Source: Mycolicibacterium neoaurum ATCC 25795 (lineage in GTDB: Bacteria > Actinomycetota > Actinomycetes > Mycobacteriales > Mycobacteriaceae). Taken from it: a DNA stretch of 64,000 nt. The stretch lies in contig NZ_JMDW01000005.1 of the NCBI RefSeq assembly GCF_000691525.1, positions 310,001 through 374,000 of the forward strand. The letters are read 5' to 3'. Position 1 is the first letter of the stretch. Each line of letters begins with the position of its first letter. A model generated the notes under the pieces. The model was not told the origin of the DNA. It saw only the letters and a list, made by a program, of their open reading frames with translations, and searched no databases. Positions 25,866-35,329 of the stretch are shown piece after piece. The position numbers and the translations under genes were made by a program.

Positions 25866-27517
25866 GTCGGCATCAGATCCTGCCACGACTTCGGAGCACC
25901 TCCGGCAATGAGATTGGTCTGCTGCTCATATCGGCCGTCCGGGGTCATGTACTTGCCCGTGTTCGGGTCGTACGGGACCACCGCGACCGAGGGCCCGTTT
26001 CCGGCGGTGCCGCTGGGCGCCACCGGCAATGCACCGGCGGACGGGACCACGGGAGGGACGGGCACACCGTTGACCGAGTTACCGGCCGGCGGCGGCGGAA
26101 TGTAGGGCTGCGACGGAACGGGGGCAGGATCCTGGGGTGCGAACACCGGTGGCGGGGGCGGTCCTGCCGGGCCACCCGGCGGTGCGCCGGACGGCACCGC
26201 TCCGGGTGGCAACGCAGTGCCCTCGATCGGCGCGTGGATCTGCTCCTCGAAGGTCGTCCGGTCATCCGGCGGGATGCCCTGGGCAATCAGATTGGGATCG
26301 AACGGCGCCGGGCCGGTGATGTGCTGGCGCAACGCCATCGGCACAAAACCACGCGGGTCGTTGCACAGTTCCACGGTTGGCGCCCGCTTGCCCGGATGCT
26401 CCATGCAGGGAATGTTGCGTGCCCCGCGTACCGAGACGGGTGAATCCTGCGGCAGCTTGCAATAGAGGTTGTCCGGGGTGTCGATGGTGGTCGTGTCGGC
26501 CGGCGAGCGCCACTGCGACGGAGGTAGAAAGCCCACCGTGCAGGGATTCGGGTCACCGACGGTCAGCGTGAAATCGCCCATCGGTAGACCCGTTGCATTG
26601 TTCTTCGGCAGACCGAAGGACTGCTGTGACGCAATGTAATTGGGCAGCAGCACAAGCAACTGTTCCACCGCCGGGTTGTAGGTCAACAGGATCTGACCGA
26701 TCGTCGTCATATTGGCCAGCAGCACCGGCAGCGTCGGCTTGATATCGGTGAGCAACCCCGACACTTCCTGCGCGAACCCCGGACCTCGCTGCAACACGGT
26801 GCGGATCTGCGGATCGTTGGCGACCACCTGATCGGTGATCCCGGCCAGGCTGCGCGACCAGGTGCGGATGGCATCGGTGGTCTGCACCTGGGTGTCCAAC
26901 AGCGGTACACCGTTGTCGATCAGTGAGCCCATCTCCCCGGAGACGCTGTCGGCATCCCGGGTCAGTTTCCCCGCCGAGTCGACCAGCGACTGAAAGTCGT
27001 AACCCGCACCGTCAAAGGCCTGATACGTCTCACCCAACAGATCGTTGAGTCGATCCTTGGGTATCGACTGCACCAGCGCACTCATCCGGTCGAGCATCGG
27101 CCCGACCTCCTGCGGAATGGTGGTGTCATCCGCCGCGATCACCGCGCCGTTCTCCAAGTACGGACCCGATCCGGTGTTCGGGCGAAGATCGACGTACTGC
27201 TCGCCGACCGCCGAGACACTGAGCACGTGCGCGGTGAGATCGACCGGAATGCGCGGTGACCGGTCCAGCGACAGCGTCGCGCGCGCCCCGGTATCGGTCA
27301 GCTCTACCCCGGTGACCCGGCCGACCTGCACGCCGTTGTAGGTGACATTGGAGAACCGGTACAGGCCGCCGGTCGCCGGCAGATCCAGGCTGACGGTCAG
27401 CCGGCCAACTCCGAGCAGCGTCGGCAACTGCATGTACCCGAACACCATCACCGCGACACCGACGACGGATGCCACGGTGAAGATGACCAGCTGCGTCTTG
27501 ACGAAGCGAGTCAGCAT
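25862..27517 (-). CDS. mceF: Mce family protein MceF
   Basis: A 551-aa last subunit of the Mce lipid-import complex, which spans the periplasm and takes hydrophobic substrates to the YrbE/MceG ABC machinery. It has an N-terminal helix (TQLVIFTVASVVGVAVMVFGY), an MCE/MlaD domain (VSLDLPATGGLYRFSNVTYN, GVQVGRVTGVEL, VGEQYVDLRP), a long helical needle-forming region and a Pro/Gly/Ala-rich tail of over 100 residues. The ATG begins immediately after the mceE TAG with zero spacing. Unlike classical mce operons, no mam gene follows on this strand. Confidence 0.93.
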   Translation of the reverse strand: MLTRFVKTQLVIFTVASVVGVAVMVFGYMQLPTLLGVGRLTVSLDLPATGGLYRFSNVTYNGVQVGRVTGVELTDTGARATLSLDRSPRIPVDLTAHVLSVSAVGEQYVDLRPNTGSGPYLENGAVIAADDTTIPQEVGPMLDRMSALVQSIPKDRLNDLLGETYQAFDGAGYDFQSLVDSAGKLTRDADSVSGEMGSLIDNGVPLLDTQVQTTDAIRTWSRSLAGITDQVVANDPQIRTVLQRGPGFAQEVSGLLTDIKPTLPVLLANMTTIGQILLTYNPAVEQLLVLLPNYIASQQSFGLPKNNATGLPMGDFTLTVGDPNPCTVGFLPPSQWRSPADTTTIDTPDNLYCKLPQDSPVSVRGARNIPCMEHPGKRAPTVELCNDPRGFVPMALRQHITGPAPFDPNLIAQGIPPDDRTTFEEQIHAPIEGTALPPGAVPSGAPPGGPAGPPPPPVFAPQDPAPVPSQPYIPPPPAGNSVNGVPVPPVVPSAGALPVAPSGTAGNGPSVAVVPYDPNTGKYMTPDGRYEQQTNLIAGGAPKSWQDLMPT

Positions 27518-28801
27518 CTACCCACCACCCCCCTGGGAACCTGCGGGCACATACGGCCCGGCGAAGATGGGTGCCGCAGGCGCCGGAGCGGCATTCTGAG
27601 GACTCTGCGGCGGCGGTGAGACCGGCAGGATCGGGCCTGGCGCAGGGAGCGTACCGGCCTGCGCGGGCTCTCCGGCGGGCGGGGCCGCCGGGGGCGGCGC
27701 AAGCGGTGCCGACAATGGATCGTAAGAATAATTGAAGTACCACGGGTCACCCGGCGCGGGAATGAGTTTCGCGTCCTCATCCCCCCACCGGGTACCCAGC
27801 AACAAGGACCGCTTGAGTCGAGGGTAGGTCAGATCGAAGACGGCGTACAGGTTGAGGTAGTCACCCTTGACGGCGCGATCGATCAAATTGGGACCATAGG
27901 GGAAAGCCGAGCCGTACACCAGTCCGCCGACGATATCCGGCCCGATGTCGGCCAGTGAACGCAAAGCCGGCTCCAGGTTGGCCAGGTCCGAAACCAGCTC
28001 CTTACCGGCATCGTTGACCAGACCTGTTGCGGTGTCACTGAACTGACCCAACCGGTCGAGCGCAGCGGTGAATCTGGGGCGGCTGTCGATCAACACGTCC
28101 AGAGCCGGCGGGATGTCCTTGAGGGCGCGGTCGATCTTCTCGTTCTGCGCGGCAAACGTACCGGCCACCGAGTTCAACTGCTGGATGGAAGCCACGATAT
28201 CGGCACGCTGGGTATCGAGTACGCCGACGAACCTGTCGAGCCGGATCAGCAGATCGCGAATCTCGCTCTCCCGTCCGGACATTGCGGTGCTGAAGTTGTG
28301 GATGATGTCGCCCACCTGACCGAGACCGCCGCCGTTGACCAAGGTCGACAGTGATGTCAACGTCTGTTCTGTGGACGGGTATGTCGACGTGTCCGCCAGC
28401 GGGATGGTGGAGCCGGACGGCAGCTGACCCGACGGGCTCTCGCCCACCGGCGGCCCGAGTGCCAGATGCATCGATCCCAGCAGACTCGTCTGACCCACGG
28501 TGGCAACAGAATTGGCCGGGACGACAACACCGGGATTGACACGGATCCTGACGTCGGCATGCCAATCACGGACCGTCATGTCGCCGACACTTCCCACCAC
28601 CGCATCATCGATCAGCACCGGCGAATTCGACTCCAACGTACCCACGTTGACCACTTGCACGGTGAACTGTTGAGCGTCGGCGCTGTTGCCCTGGACACCG
28701 GGTAGCGGAAGCGAATTCACCCCGTGGAAGGCACACCCGGTGCCTGCCAGCGCCACCATGGCGGCCAGCACCGACGCACGTATGCACCCCGTGCCGATCA
28801 T
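27518..28801 (-). CDS. mceE: Mce family lipoprotein MceE
   Basis: A 427-aa Mce subunit, normally a lipoprotein. The hydrophobic leader VLAAMVALAGTGC ends in a Cys, but the -3 residue is Gly rather than the usual Leu, so the lipobox is atypical. Then NSLPLPG, typical of MceE, an MCE domain (VQVVNVGTLESNSPV, GSVGDMTVRDWHADVRIRV, LGSMHLALGP), a helical region and a Pro/Ala-rich tail. The ATG overlaps the mceD stop (ATGA). The frame is open much further upstream, but that is inside mceD. Confidence 0.93.
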   Translation of the reverse strand: MIGTGCIRASVLAAMVALAGTGCAFHGVNSLPLPGVQGNSADAQQFTVQVVNVGTLESNSPVLIDDAVVGSVGDMTVRDWHADVRIRVNPGVVVPANSVATVGQTSLLGSMHLALGPPVGESPSGQLPSGSTIPLADTSTYPSTEQTLTSLSTLVNGGGLGQVGDIIHNFSTAMSGRESEIRDLLIRLDRFVGVLDTQRADIVASIQQLNSVAGTFAAQNEKIDRALKDIPPALDVLIDSRPRFTAALDRLGQFSDTATGLVNDAGKELVSDLANLEPALRSLADIGPDIVGGLVYGSAFPYGPNLIDRAVKGDYLNLYAVFDLTYPRLKRSLLLGTRWGDEDAKLIPAPGDPWYFNYSYDPLSAPLAPPPAAPPAGEPAQAGTLPAPGPILPVSPPPQSPQNAAPAPAAPIFAGPYVPAGSQGGGG

Positions 28802-30246
28802 GCTGGGGGTGTCCCTTCTGCAGGCAGCAGCGGGGCATCGGGAGCCGGTCCCGGCGGAGGAGCGCCGTAGCCAGGCAGCAGCATGCCGTCGAAGGTCGTC
28901 GGGCTGGGCTGGGGCGCATCGGGAAACAATGCCGCGTGCGGAGTGGCGGGCAGCCCGTTGGGCACGTAGGCCCCGCGGTCCGGTGCCTGCGGTGCATTCC
29001 AGCCCGGTGGCGGCGGAACGTCCCCCGCGCCGGTGTAGGCGGAGACCGTCGGAGGCGGCTCCGGCGGCCTGGGGATGCCCCCACCATTGGGTGCGAGCCG
29101 CATATCCGAGTAGATCAACCTGTCCGGCCTTGCCGATTTGGTCAGATAGGGATTGATCGGGAACGGGAACCCGTTGAAGTTCAGCAGACGCAGCGCGGGT
29201 CCGAAGTACTGCTCGCACAGTTTCGCGGTCTCCGGGGCGGTGGCATTCTCGACAGCACCGACCATGCCGCAAACCGCCTGAACGGGATTGCTGAAGTTCG
29301 TGAAAGCGAATGCTCCCACCGGAGTTCCGGTCGACACGTTGCGGATGTTGAGCGTGTTCGCGATCGCGGTCGGCGTGATGTGCAGGATGTTCTCGATCGC
29401 CATCCGGCTGTCCACGAGATTCTGCATGACGTTGGAAAGGCGAGTCACCTGTTCGGTGGTCTCATTGCGGCTGCCTGACACGAACCGCTGCACATCGTCG
29501 ATGGCCACCGACAGATCGTTGAGCATGCTGTCCAGGCTGGACCTGCTGTCGTTGACCACGCTGGTCAACGTCGCCAACCGGTTCTCGAACATGACGATCT
29601 GCTCACTGCTGCCGCGGATGGCATCGACGAACACATGGAGGTTCTTGATGGTGTCGACGATATCGCCGCTGCCGTTCGCCATCACCCGGGCGACCCCGGA
29701 GAGCTGGGACAGCGTCTCGCGCAGTTTGGCGCCGTTACCGTCCATGGCGTTGGCGGCGCTGTCGATGAACCGCGACACCGATGTGCCGTCGACACCGCTC
29801 TGCGGTCCCAGTTCCGTTGCCAACCGCTCCAATTGCGTCTTCACCTGGTCCCACTCCACAGGAATCGCGGTGCGTTCCCGTGGGATGACCGCCCCGTCTG
29901 TCATGGCATCGGAATCCCCATCCCGGAATGGCGGTGTGAGTTGGACGAAGCGAGCCGCGACGAGGTTCGGCGCCACGATGATCGCCTTGGCCTGCGCCGG
30001 AACCGATACTCCCGGGTCGATCGCCAGGGTCATTTTCGTCTGCTGACCCTCGGGGTCGATCGCCTTGATGGAGCCGACCTTGACGCCGGATACCCGCACC
30101 TCGTCGCCAGGATAGATGGCCGTCGCGGTCGGAAAGTACGCGGTGATCGTGGTCGGCTTGAAAAGCAGCTGGCGGACCAGGACACCGCCGGCGACTACGA
30201 CAGCCACCGCGACGACGACAGTCAGTAATTTGGCGCGTGTCCTCAT
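28798..30246 (-). CDS. mceD: Mce family protein MceD
   Basis: A 482-aa Mce subunit. It has an N-terminal helix (LLTVVVAVAVVVAGGVLV), an MCE domain (TAYFPTATAIYPGDEVRVSG, VKVGSIKAIDPEG, NLVAARFVQLTP), a long helical segment and a Pro-rich C-terminal tail (PPPTVSAYTG, PPPPGWNAP). The ATG overlaps the mceC stop (ATGA). Together with the other Mce proteins it should form a hexameric tunnel. The substrate is not readable from the sequence. Confidence 0.93.
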   Translation of the reverse strand: MRTRAKLLTVVVAVAVVVAGGVLVRQLLFKPTTITAYFPTATAIYPGDEVRVSGVKVGSIKAIDPEGQQTKMTLAIDPGVSVPAQAKAIIVAPNLVAARFVQLTPPFRDGDSDAMTDGAVIPRERTAIPVEWDQVKTQLERLATELGPQSGVDGTSVSRFIDSAANAMDGNGAKLRETLSQLSGVARVMANGSGDIVDTIKNLHVFVDAIRGSSEQIVMFENRLATLTSVVNDSRSSLDSMLNDLSVAIDDVQRFVSGSRNETTEQVTRLSNVMQNLVDSRMAIENILHITPTAIANTLNIRNVSTGTPVGAFAFTNFSNPVQAVCGMVGAVENATAPETAKLCEQYFGPALRLLNFNGFPFPINPYLTKSARPDRLIYSDMRLAPNGGGIPRPPEPPPTVSAYTGAGDVPPPPGWNAPQAPDRGAYVPNGLPATPHAALFPDAPQPSPTTFDGMLLPGYGAPPPGPAPDAPLLPAEGTPPA

Positions 30247-31385
30247 CGTGGCGCCTCTCCGGGTAACGGCGGGATGACCGGCGGCGGGAAGGAACGTGGC
30301 GGCAGGTCACCCGGTTGAGGAATCCCGTTGACGGGAAACGGTAGTTCGGCCCGCGGACCGGCACTGTCCGGCGGCTGCCCGGCATTGACCCCACGCCGGA
30401 ACCCGAAGGCGTAGTCGAGGAACGGCTGCAACAGTTGGCCGAAAACGATGTTCGGGATGTATGCGCTGTAATAGAAACCGTTCGACACGGCCTCCCCCTG
30501 TGTCAGCTCGTATTTCGCCAGGCCCGGCAGCGCCTTGGCGATGTTCTCGCGGTTCTTCTCAAGAACGGCACTGACGGAGTTCAGACGATCCAGTGCGGGT
30601 TTCAACTGTGCTTCGTTGTCGGCCACCACCCCCGACAGCGCCCGGGATACCTCGGAAGTGTTGGCCAGCAGGCTCACAATCGCCTCGCGGCGGTCGTTGA
30701 GCACCCCAACCAGATCGTTGGCATTGAGAATCAGGGTGTTGATCTGTTCGCTGCGCTGCGACAGCACCCCGGTGACATCGCCGGCACTCTTCAGCAGGTC
30801 GCCGAGACTCTCGTTGCGACTGTTCAGCGAACGCGACAACCGGCTCAGGCCATCGAAGGTGGGACCGAGCTGCGGCGCGATCTGGTCGACGGTCTGCGCG
30901 AGGGTGTCCAGGGACTGGTTCAGTGACTCGGTGTCGGTGCCCGCGGTGTTGGTGGTCAACTCGCCGACAGCATCGGTGAGCGAATACGGCGAAGAGGTTC
31001 GTGTCAGCGGGATCTCGTCCAGCGCACCCATCCGGCCGCTGCCTGCCGGCTCCAGCGCCAGAACCCGCTCACCCAGAAGTGTCCCGGTGCGGATGTGAGC
31101 CTCGGTCTCCGACCCAAGTCCGTATTTTCCCTCCAGGGTGAACAGCACCAGCGCGTCACCGTTGTCCAGACTGATATCGGACACCGATCCGACCTTGATG
31201 CCGGCCAATGTGACGTCGTTTCCGACACTGAGTCCGCCTGCTTCGGCGAACCGGGCCTGGTAGCGGACCGAATTGGCCCATTCCGAGAGACGTTCGGGCT
31301 GCAGGCCGACCGCGATGACGAGCACCATCAGGACGACGCCCATGATTCCGGTCCGGACCAGATGACCTCCGCGATACTTCAGCAT
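30243..31385 (-). CDS. mceC: Mce family protein MceC
   Basis: A 380-aa Mce subunit with an N-terminal helix (LVRTGIMGVVLMVLVIAVGL), an MCE domain (ARFAEAGGLSVGNDVTLAG, IKVGSVSDISL, LLGERVLALEP), a helical region and a short Pro-rich tail. ATG 31385 has GGAAGGAGG eleven bases upstream and gives the expected N-terminus. It is the only mce-to-mce junction with a real gap (40 bp), and that gap is spanned by a micro-ORF. Confidence 0.92.
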   Translation of the reverse strand: MLKYRGGHLVRTGIMGVVLMVLVIAVGLQPERLSEWANSVRYQARFAEAGGLSVGNDVTLAGIKVGSVSDISLDNGDALVLFTLEGKYGLGSETEAHIRTGTLLGERVLALEPAGSGRMGALDEIPLTRTSSPYSLTDAVGELTTNTAGTDTESLNQSLDTLAQTVDQIAPQLGPTFDGLSRLSRSLNSRNESLGDLLKSAGDVTGVLSQRSEQINTLILNANDLVGVLNDRREAIVSLLANTSEVSRALSGVVADNEAQLKPALDRLNSVSAVLEKNRENIAKALPGLAKYELTQGEAVSNGFYYSAYIPNIVFGQLLQPFLDYAFGFRRGVNAGQPPDSAGPRAELPFPVNGIPQPGDLPPRSFPPPVIPPLPGEAPR

Positions 31386-31429
31386 CGAGGGTCGACCCTC
31401 CTTCCAGGGCGCGGTTCGCAGTGAGTCAT
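31379..31429 (-). CDS. Bridging micro-ORF between mceB and mceC
   Basis: A 16-aa ORF (MTHCEPRPGRRVDPRC). Its ATG overlaps the mceB stop as ATGA and its TGA lies at bases 5-7 of mceC, so a ribosome finishing mceB could run through the gap and stop next to the mceC start. The mceC ribosome binding site is inside it. It probably acts in translational relay rather than as a peptide. Least exact of the seven bridges. Confidence 0.4.
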   Translation of the reverse strand: MTHCEPRPGRRVDPRC

Positions 31430-32454
31430 GGCGTATCCGTGCATCTGCCCTCCTCCTGTTTGATCCACGGGAAGACCACCGTCCGCCCCTGCAAATCGCT
31501 GGCGCGGAATGACACACCGCAGATGTAGTACTGGATGAAGCCGCCGTAGGCACCCAGTCGAATCGCCTTGCGGTAGTTTTCCGGAGCCTTCTGCAGGGCG
31601 GTGTCGAGGGACTCCTTACCGGCGTCGATGTTGGTGGCCAATCGATTCACCTGAGCAATGGTGCCTGCGAGGGGTTGACGAGCGTTCCCGAGGAAGTCGG
31701 CCAGCGATGCGGTGCCATTGTCGAGCGCCTCGATCGCAGTGGCGATCGGATCGCGATCGTCGTTCAGACTGCCCACCAGACGCTGGATGCGGTCGACGGC
31801 GCCGGAGAATCGGTCACCGTCCTTGGCCAAAGTGGCAAGTACGGTCCGCAATTCGTCGATCAGCGATTCGACCACCCGGCTGTTGTCGGCCAGTTCGGTG
31901 CTGAACGACGAGGTTTTCGACAGCAACGACTCGATGGTCCCGCCCTGGCCTTGCATGATCTGGATCAGCGACGCCGTCAGCGCGTTCACATCCTTCGGGT
32001 TCAGACCTTGGATCACCGGTTTGAGCCCGCCCAGCAGCAGGTCCAGATCCAGCGCCGGCGCGGTGCGCTCCACCGGGATCTGTGCTCCCGCCTGCTGCAC
32101 CTCGGTCGACCCCGGCCCGTCGAGCAGTTCCAGGTAGCGGTCGCCGACCAGATTCAGGTATCGGACAGCCGCTTTGGTGCCGGTGGTCAGCACGACCGAT
32201 CGGTCGGCATCGAACTCGACCAGCACCGTGCCGTCGGACTGCAACGACACGCCGTCGACGGTGCCCACGCGAATACCGGCAACACGCACGCTGTCGCCTG
32301 CCTTGAGTCGTGACGCGTCGGTGAACACGGCCGAGTATCCGTGGGTGGAACCTGTACGCACCTCGGAGAACACTGCGAACAGTGCACCGGTCAGCAGCAC
32401 CATCACGAGTGCGAAGATGCCGAACTTGACGATGACTCCACGTGATCCCGTCAT
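31426..32454 (-). CDS. mceB: Mce family protein MceB
   Basis: A 342-aa Mce subunit. It has an N-terminal helix (IVKFGIFALVMVLLTGALFAV), an MCE domain (YSAVFTDASRLKAGDSVRVAG, IRVGTVDGVSL, YLNLVGDRYLELL) and a helical domain ending in CGVSFRASDLQGRTV. ATG 32454 overlaps the mceA stop (ATGA). The frame is open further upstream but that is mceA sequence. The C-terminal EEGRCTDTP is typical of short-tailed MceB. Confidence 0.93.
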   Translation of the reverse strand: MTGSRGVIVKFGIFALVMVLLTGALFAVFSEVRTGSTHGYSAVFTDASRLKAGDSVRVAGIRVGTVDGVSLQSDGTVLVEFDADRSVVLTTGTKAAVRYLNLVGDRYLELLDGPGSTEVQQAGAQIPVERTAPALDLDLLLGGLKPVIQGLNPKDVNALTASLIQIMQGQGGTIESLLSKTSSFSTELADNSRVVESLIDELRTVLATLAKDGDRFSGAVDRIQRLVGSLNDDRDPIATAIEALDNGTASLADFLGNARQPLAGTIAQVNRLATNIDAGKESLDTALQKAPENYRKAIRLGAYGGFIQYYICGVSFRASDLQGRTVVFPWIKQEEGRCTDTP

Positions 32455-33650
32455 CCTGGCATCCCGATCTGCGCACTGTTTCGGGGTGGCCCACCGAGCG
32501 GGCCGAACAACATCTGTTTGAGCCCGTCGGAATTGAGCAGAATGCCTTGATTGCCATACTGATAGGGGTTGGATCCGGTATCGGCGACCAAAGCGGGCAC
32601 CCGAAACTCCGGCGGCACGTCGGGCAGCCCGAACTCCTTGCAATAGGACCGGTCCGCCTTGGCGGCCACCCGAGGGAGATCTTGCGGGTAGCGGTACCGT
32701 TCCGTCCCCAAGACGAGACTCGCGGACAGATGCAGACCCGGGACGAGGAACGGAGGTGACTTCGAGAACGGGACCAGACCGCCGACCGCGCAACCCAAGT
32801 CCTCGTGGTACTTGTCCAACAGTGTGGTGGTCGGTAGCAGGATGTGGGCCAGATCGCGCAGTGCCTGCCGGTTCCCGCCCACCACTTCGATACCGACATC
32901 GGCCAACCCGGTAGCGCTGACCAGGAAGGCATCCAGGTTGTTCTGCTCTTCGACGATGCTGTTGCTCAGCCTGCTGGTGTTGTCGACAGCGGTGATCACG
33001 TCCTGCGCACCGTCCGCGTAGGCGGTCAATACCGGTGGCAACTGCCTGGTGATCGTCGACAGATTGTCCAGGCTCGGTTCGATCTTGGCCAGGAAACTGT
33101 TGAAGTCCGAGAGCGTGCGACCGAACTGCTCCCCACGCCCATTGAACGCATCCGAGATCGCACCGAGGGTCTCGTTGACCTTGAGTGGGTCGATCGAGTC
33201 CAACAACTGGGTCAACTGCTGGAACACCGTGTTGATCTCGACGGTGACGGTGTCACCCTGCAATGTGGCCCCGGCCTGCACCGGCTCCGGGGACGGGTCG
33301 GCGGGAGCCTGTAGCTGGACGAACTTGGCTCCGAAAACCGTGGATGCCGCGATATCGACCTTGACATTGGCCGGAATCCGTTCGAGCTGTGCGGGATCCA
33401 TGGCCAGATGCAGGACTGCCATCCCGTCCGGCCTGCTCTCGATGGCAGCCACCGTGCCCACCTGCACGCCACGCATCTTCACTTTCGCATCCGGGTTCAT
33501 CACCAAGCCGGCACGCTGCGAGATGATGGTCAACGGAACGGTCTTGGTGAAGCTGCCACGGAAGAGACCGACCGACAACCCGACGATCAGCACCAGCGCC
33601 AGGACCATGCCCAGTCCGGCCAGCACACGCACTCTTTCTGTCTTCGTCAC
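32451..33650 (-). CDS. mceA: Mce family protein MceA
   Basis: A 399-aa first Mce subunit. It has an N-terminal helix (LAGLGMVLALVLIVGLSVGLF), an MCE domain (IISQRAGLVMNPDAKVKMRG, VQVGTVAAIES, VFGAKFVQLQAP) and a helical region with NRQALRDLAHILLPTTTLLD followed by GCAVGGLVPF. The GTG start lies 7 bp after the yrbEB stop. It defines the start of the mceA-F block. Confidence 0.93.
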   Translation of the reverse strand: MTKTERVRVLAGLGMVLALVLIVGLSVGLFRGSFTKTVPLTIISQRAGLVMNPDAKVKMRGVQVGTVAAIESRPDGMAVLHLAMDPAQLERIPANVKVDIAASTVFGAKFVQLQAPADPSPEPVQAGATLQGDTVTVEINTVFQQLTQLLDSIDPLKVNETLGAISDAFNGRGEQFGRTLSDFNSFLAKIEPSLDNLSTITRQLPPVLTAYADGAQDVITAVDNTSRLSNSIVEEQNNLDAFLVSATGLADVGIEVVGGNRQALRDLAHILLPTTTLLDKYHEDLGCAVGGLVPFSKSPPFLVPGLHLSASLVLGTERYRYPQDLPRVAAKADRSYCKEFGLPDVPPEFRVPALVADTGSNPYQYGNQGILLNSDGLKQMLFGPLGGPPRNSAQIGMPG

Positions 33651-33657
33651 GGTGCCC

Positions 33658-34515
33658 CTACCCCGACAGATTGAAGTTGCCGTTGGAGCCGTAGATGGCC
33701 AGCGACACCAGCAGTGTCACCGAGACGACCACGACCAATGAGGTACGCACCGCATCCCCCACGGCCGCCCCGACCCCAGAGGGCCCGCCCCTGGCGAAGA
33801 ATCCGAAATATGTGTGAATGAACAGGACTGCCAGCGCCATCAGAATCGCCTGCAGGAAAGACCACAGCAGATCGATGGGGTTGAGAAATGTATTGAAGTA
33901 GTGGGAGTAGAGACCACCCGACTGCCCGAACAACACGGTCGTGGTGAACTGGCTCGCCAGGAAGGACAGCACGACCGCGATGGAGTACAGCGGGGTGATC
34001 GCGATCATGCCTGCGATGATGCGCGTCGAGACGAGATACTCGACAGGCCGGATGGCCATCACTTCCAACGCATCGATCTCCTCGTTGATGCGCATGGCGC
34101 CCAGCTGTGCGGTCACCCCGGCTCCGAAGGTGGCGGCCAGGCCGATCCCCGCGATCACCGGTGCGGCAATACGCACGTTGATGAATGCCGACAAGAAGCC
34201 GGTCAGCGCCTCGATACCGATATTGCCCAAACTCGAATAGCCCTGCACCGCAAGCGTCCCGCCGGTGGCCAGCGTGAGGAAACCGACGATCACCAGCGTC
34301 CCACCGATCATGGCGAGCGCTCCGGCGCCCATCGAGATCTCGGCGATCAGCCGGATGACTTCGCGGCGATAGCGCATGGCGGCCAGCGGTATTCCCGAGA
34401 TGGCCCGGCCGTAGAAGAGCGTGTGGTCGCCCACCGTGGCGAGGGTGCGAATGGGCCGTTGAACGCTGCGCGCCAACCGTGGATAGGTCGATTTGATGAC
34501 CGCGAGATTGCCCAT
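33658..34515 (-). CDS. yrbEB: YrbEB, MlaE-type ABC permease
   Basis: A 285-aa MlaE/YrbE-family permease of the Mce importer. It pairs with YrbEA and uses the shared ATPase MceG, encoded elsewhere. It has five to six membrane helices and the conserved stretch VQGYSSLGNIGIEALTGFLS, then TAQLGAMRINEEIDALEVMA, matching the EExDAL loop that contacts the ATPase. It ends in GNFNLSG, as in the YrbEB proteins I know. The ATG lies 4 bp after the yrbEA stop. Confidence 0.95.
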   Translation of the reverse strand: MGNLAVIKSTYPRLARSVQRPIRTLATVGDHTLFYGRAISGIPLAAMRYRREVIRLIAEISMGAGALAMIGGTLVIVGFLTLATGGTLAVQGYSSLGNIGIEALTGFLSAFINVRIAAPVIAGIGLAATFGAGVTAQLGAMRINEEIDALEVMAIRPVEYLVSTRIIAGMIAITPLYSIAVVLSFLASQFTTTVLFGQSGGLYSHYFNTFLNPIDLLWSFLQAILMALAVLFIHTYFGFFARGGPSGVGAAVGDAVRTSLVVVVSVTLLVSLAIYGSNGNFNLSG

Positions 34516-34519
34516 CAGA

Positions 34520-35329
34520 TCACTTGTCCGTCATCTGGATGCCGATCGCGGTGACCACCACGTTGACCACGAACAGAGCCATGAACGCGTAGACGACGGT
34601 CTCGTTGACCGCATTGCCCACCGCTTTGGCGCCACCTCCCGAGATCGTCAGACCCCGATAGCAGGCGATCAACCCGGCGATCAAGCCGAACAATCCCGCC
34701 TTGATGCAGGAGATGATGACCTCTGGGAGTCCGGTCAGCAGTGTGATACCCGCGGCGAAAGCACCCGGATTGACATCCTGGACGAACACCGAGAACAGGT
34801 ATCCCCCGAGGATCCCGATGATGACGACCAGGCTGTTGAGCAACAGGGCGACCAGACCGGCGGCAAGCATGCGCGGGGTGACCAGGCGCTGCACCGGGTT
34901 GATGCCCAGCACCTCCATGGCGTCGATCTCCTCGCGGATCGTGCGTGATCCGAGATCGGCACACATGGCGGTGGCACCTGCCCCGGCCACGATGAGCACC
35001 GTCACCATCGGGCCCACCTGGGTGACTGCGCCGAATGCCGCACCGGCACCGGACAGATCGGCCGCACCCAGCTCACGCAGCAGGATGTTCAGGGTGAAGG
35101 AAACCAGCACCGTGAAGGGGATCGCCACCAACAGCGTGGGCCCCAGCGACACCCGCGCGACGAACCAGGCCTGCTCCAGGAACTCCCGCCAGAAGAACGG
35201 CCGCTGAAAGAGGTATTTGACGGCATCGGCGCTCATCGCGAAGAGCCCGCCGACAGCCTGCATCGGTCCCGAGGCATTGCGCGCGATGGATACACCCGGG
35301 GACCACCGGTCCGGACCTTTACCTGCCAT
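34520..35329 (-). CDS. yrbEA: YrbEA, MlaE-type ABC permease
   Basis: A 269-aa MlaE/YrbE-family permease. It has helices from LGPTLLVAIPFTVLVSFTLN onward, the conserved MCADLGSRTIREEIDAMEVL ATPase-contact loop, and the C-terminal NETVVYAFMALFVVNVVVTA. Start ATG 35329 or GTG 35335 (GGAAGGA upstream); both overlap the thiolase 3' end, so import and CoA-metabolism genes are translationally linked. This fusion of operons suggests the importer's cargo is the substrate of the upstream enzymes. Confidence 0.93.
   Translation of the reverse strand: MAGKGPDRWSPGVSIARNASGPMQAVGGLFAMSADAVKYLFQRPFFWREFLEQAWFVARVSLGPTLLVAIPFTVLVSFTLNILLRELGAADLSGAGAAFGAVTQVGPMVTVLIVAGAGATAMCADLGSRTIREEIDAMEVLGINPVQRLVTPRMLAAGLVALLLNSLVVIIGILGGYLFSVFVQDVNPGAFAAGITLLTGLPEVIISCIKAGLFGLIAGLIACYRGLTISGGGAKAVGNAVNETVVYAFMALFVVNVVVTAIGIQMTDK

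Noticed and set aside
25862..35329. Identification as the classical mce4 cholesterol operon
   Set aside because: YrbEB resembles Mce4-type permeases, but flanking genes differ, mam genes are misplaced and steroid-ring degradation landmarks are missing, so the cargo is left open.
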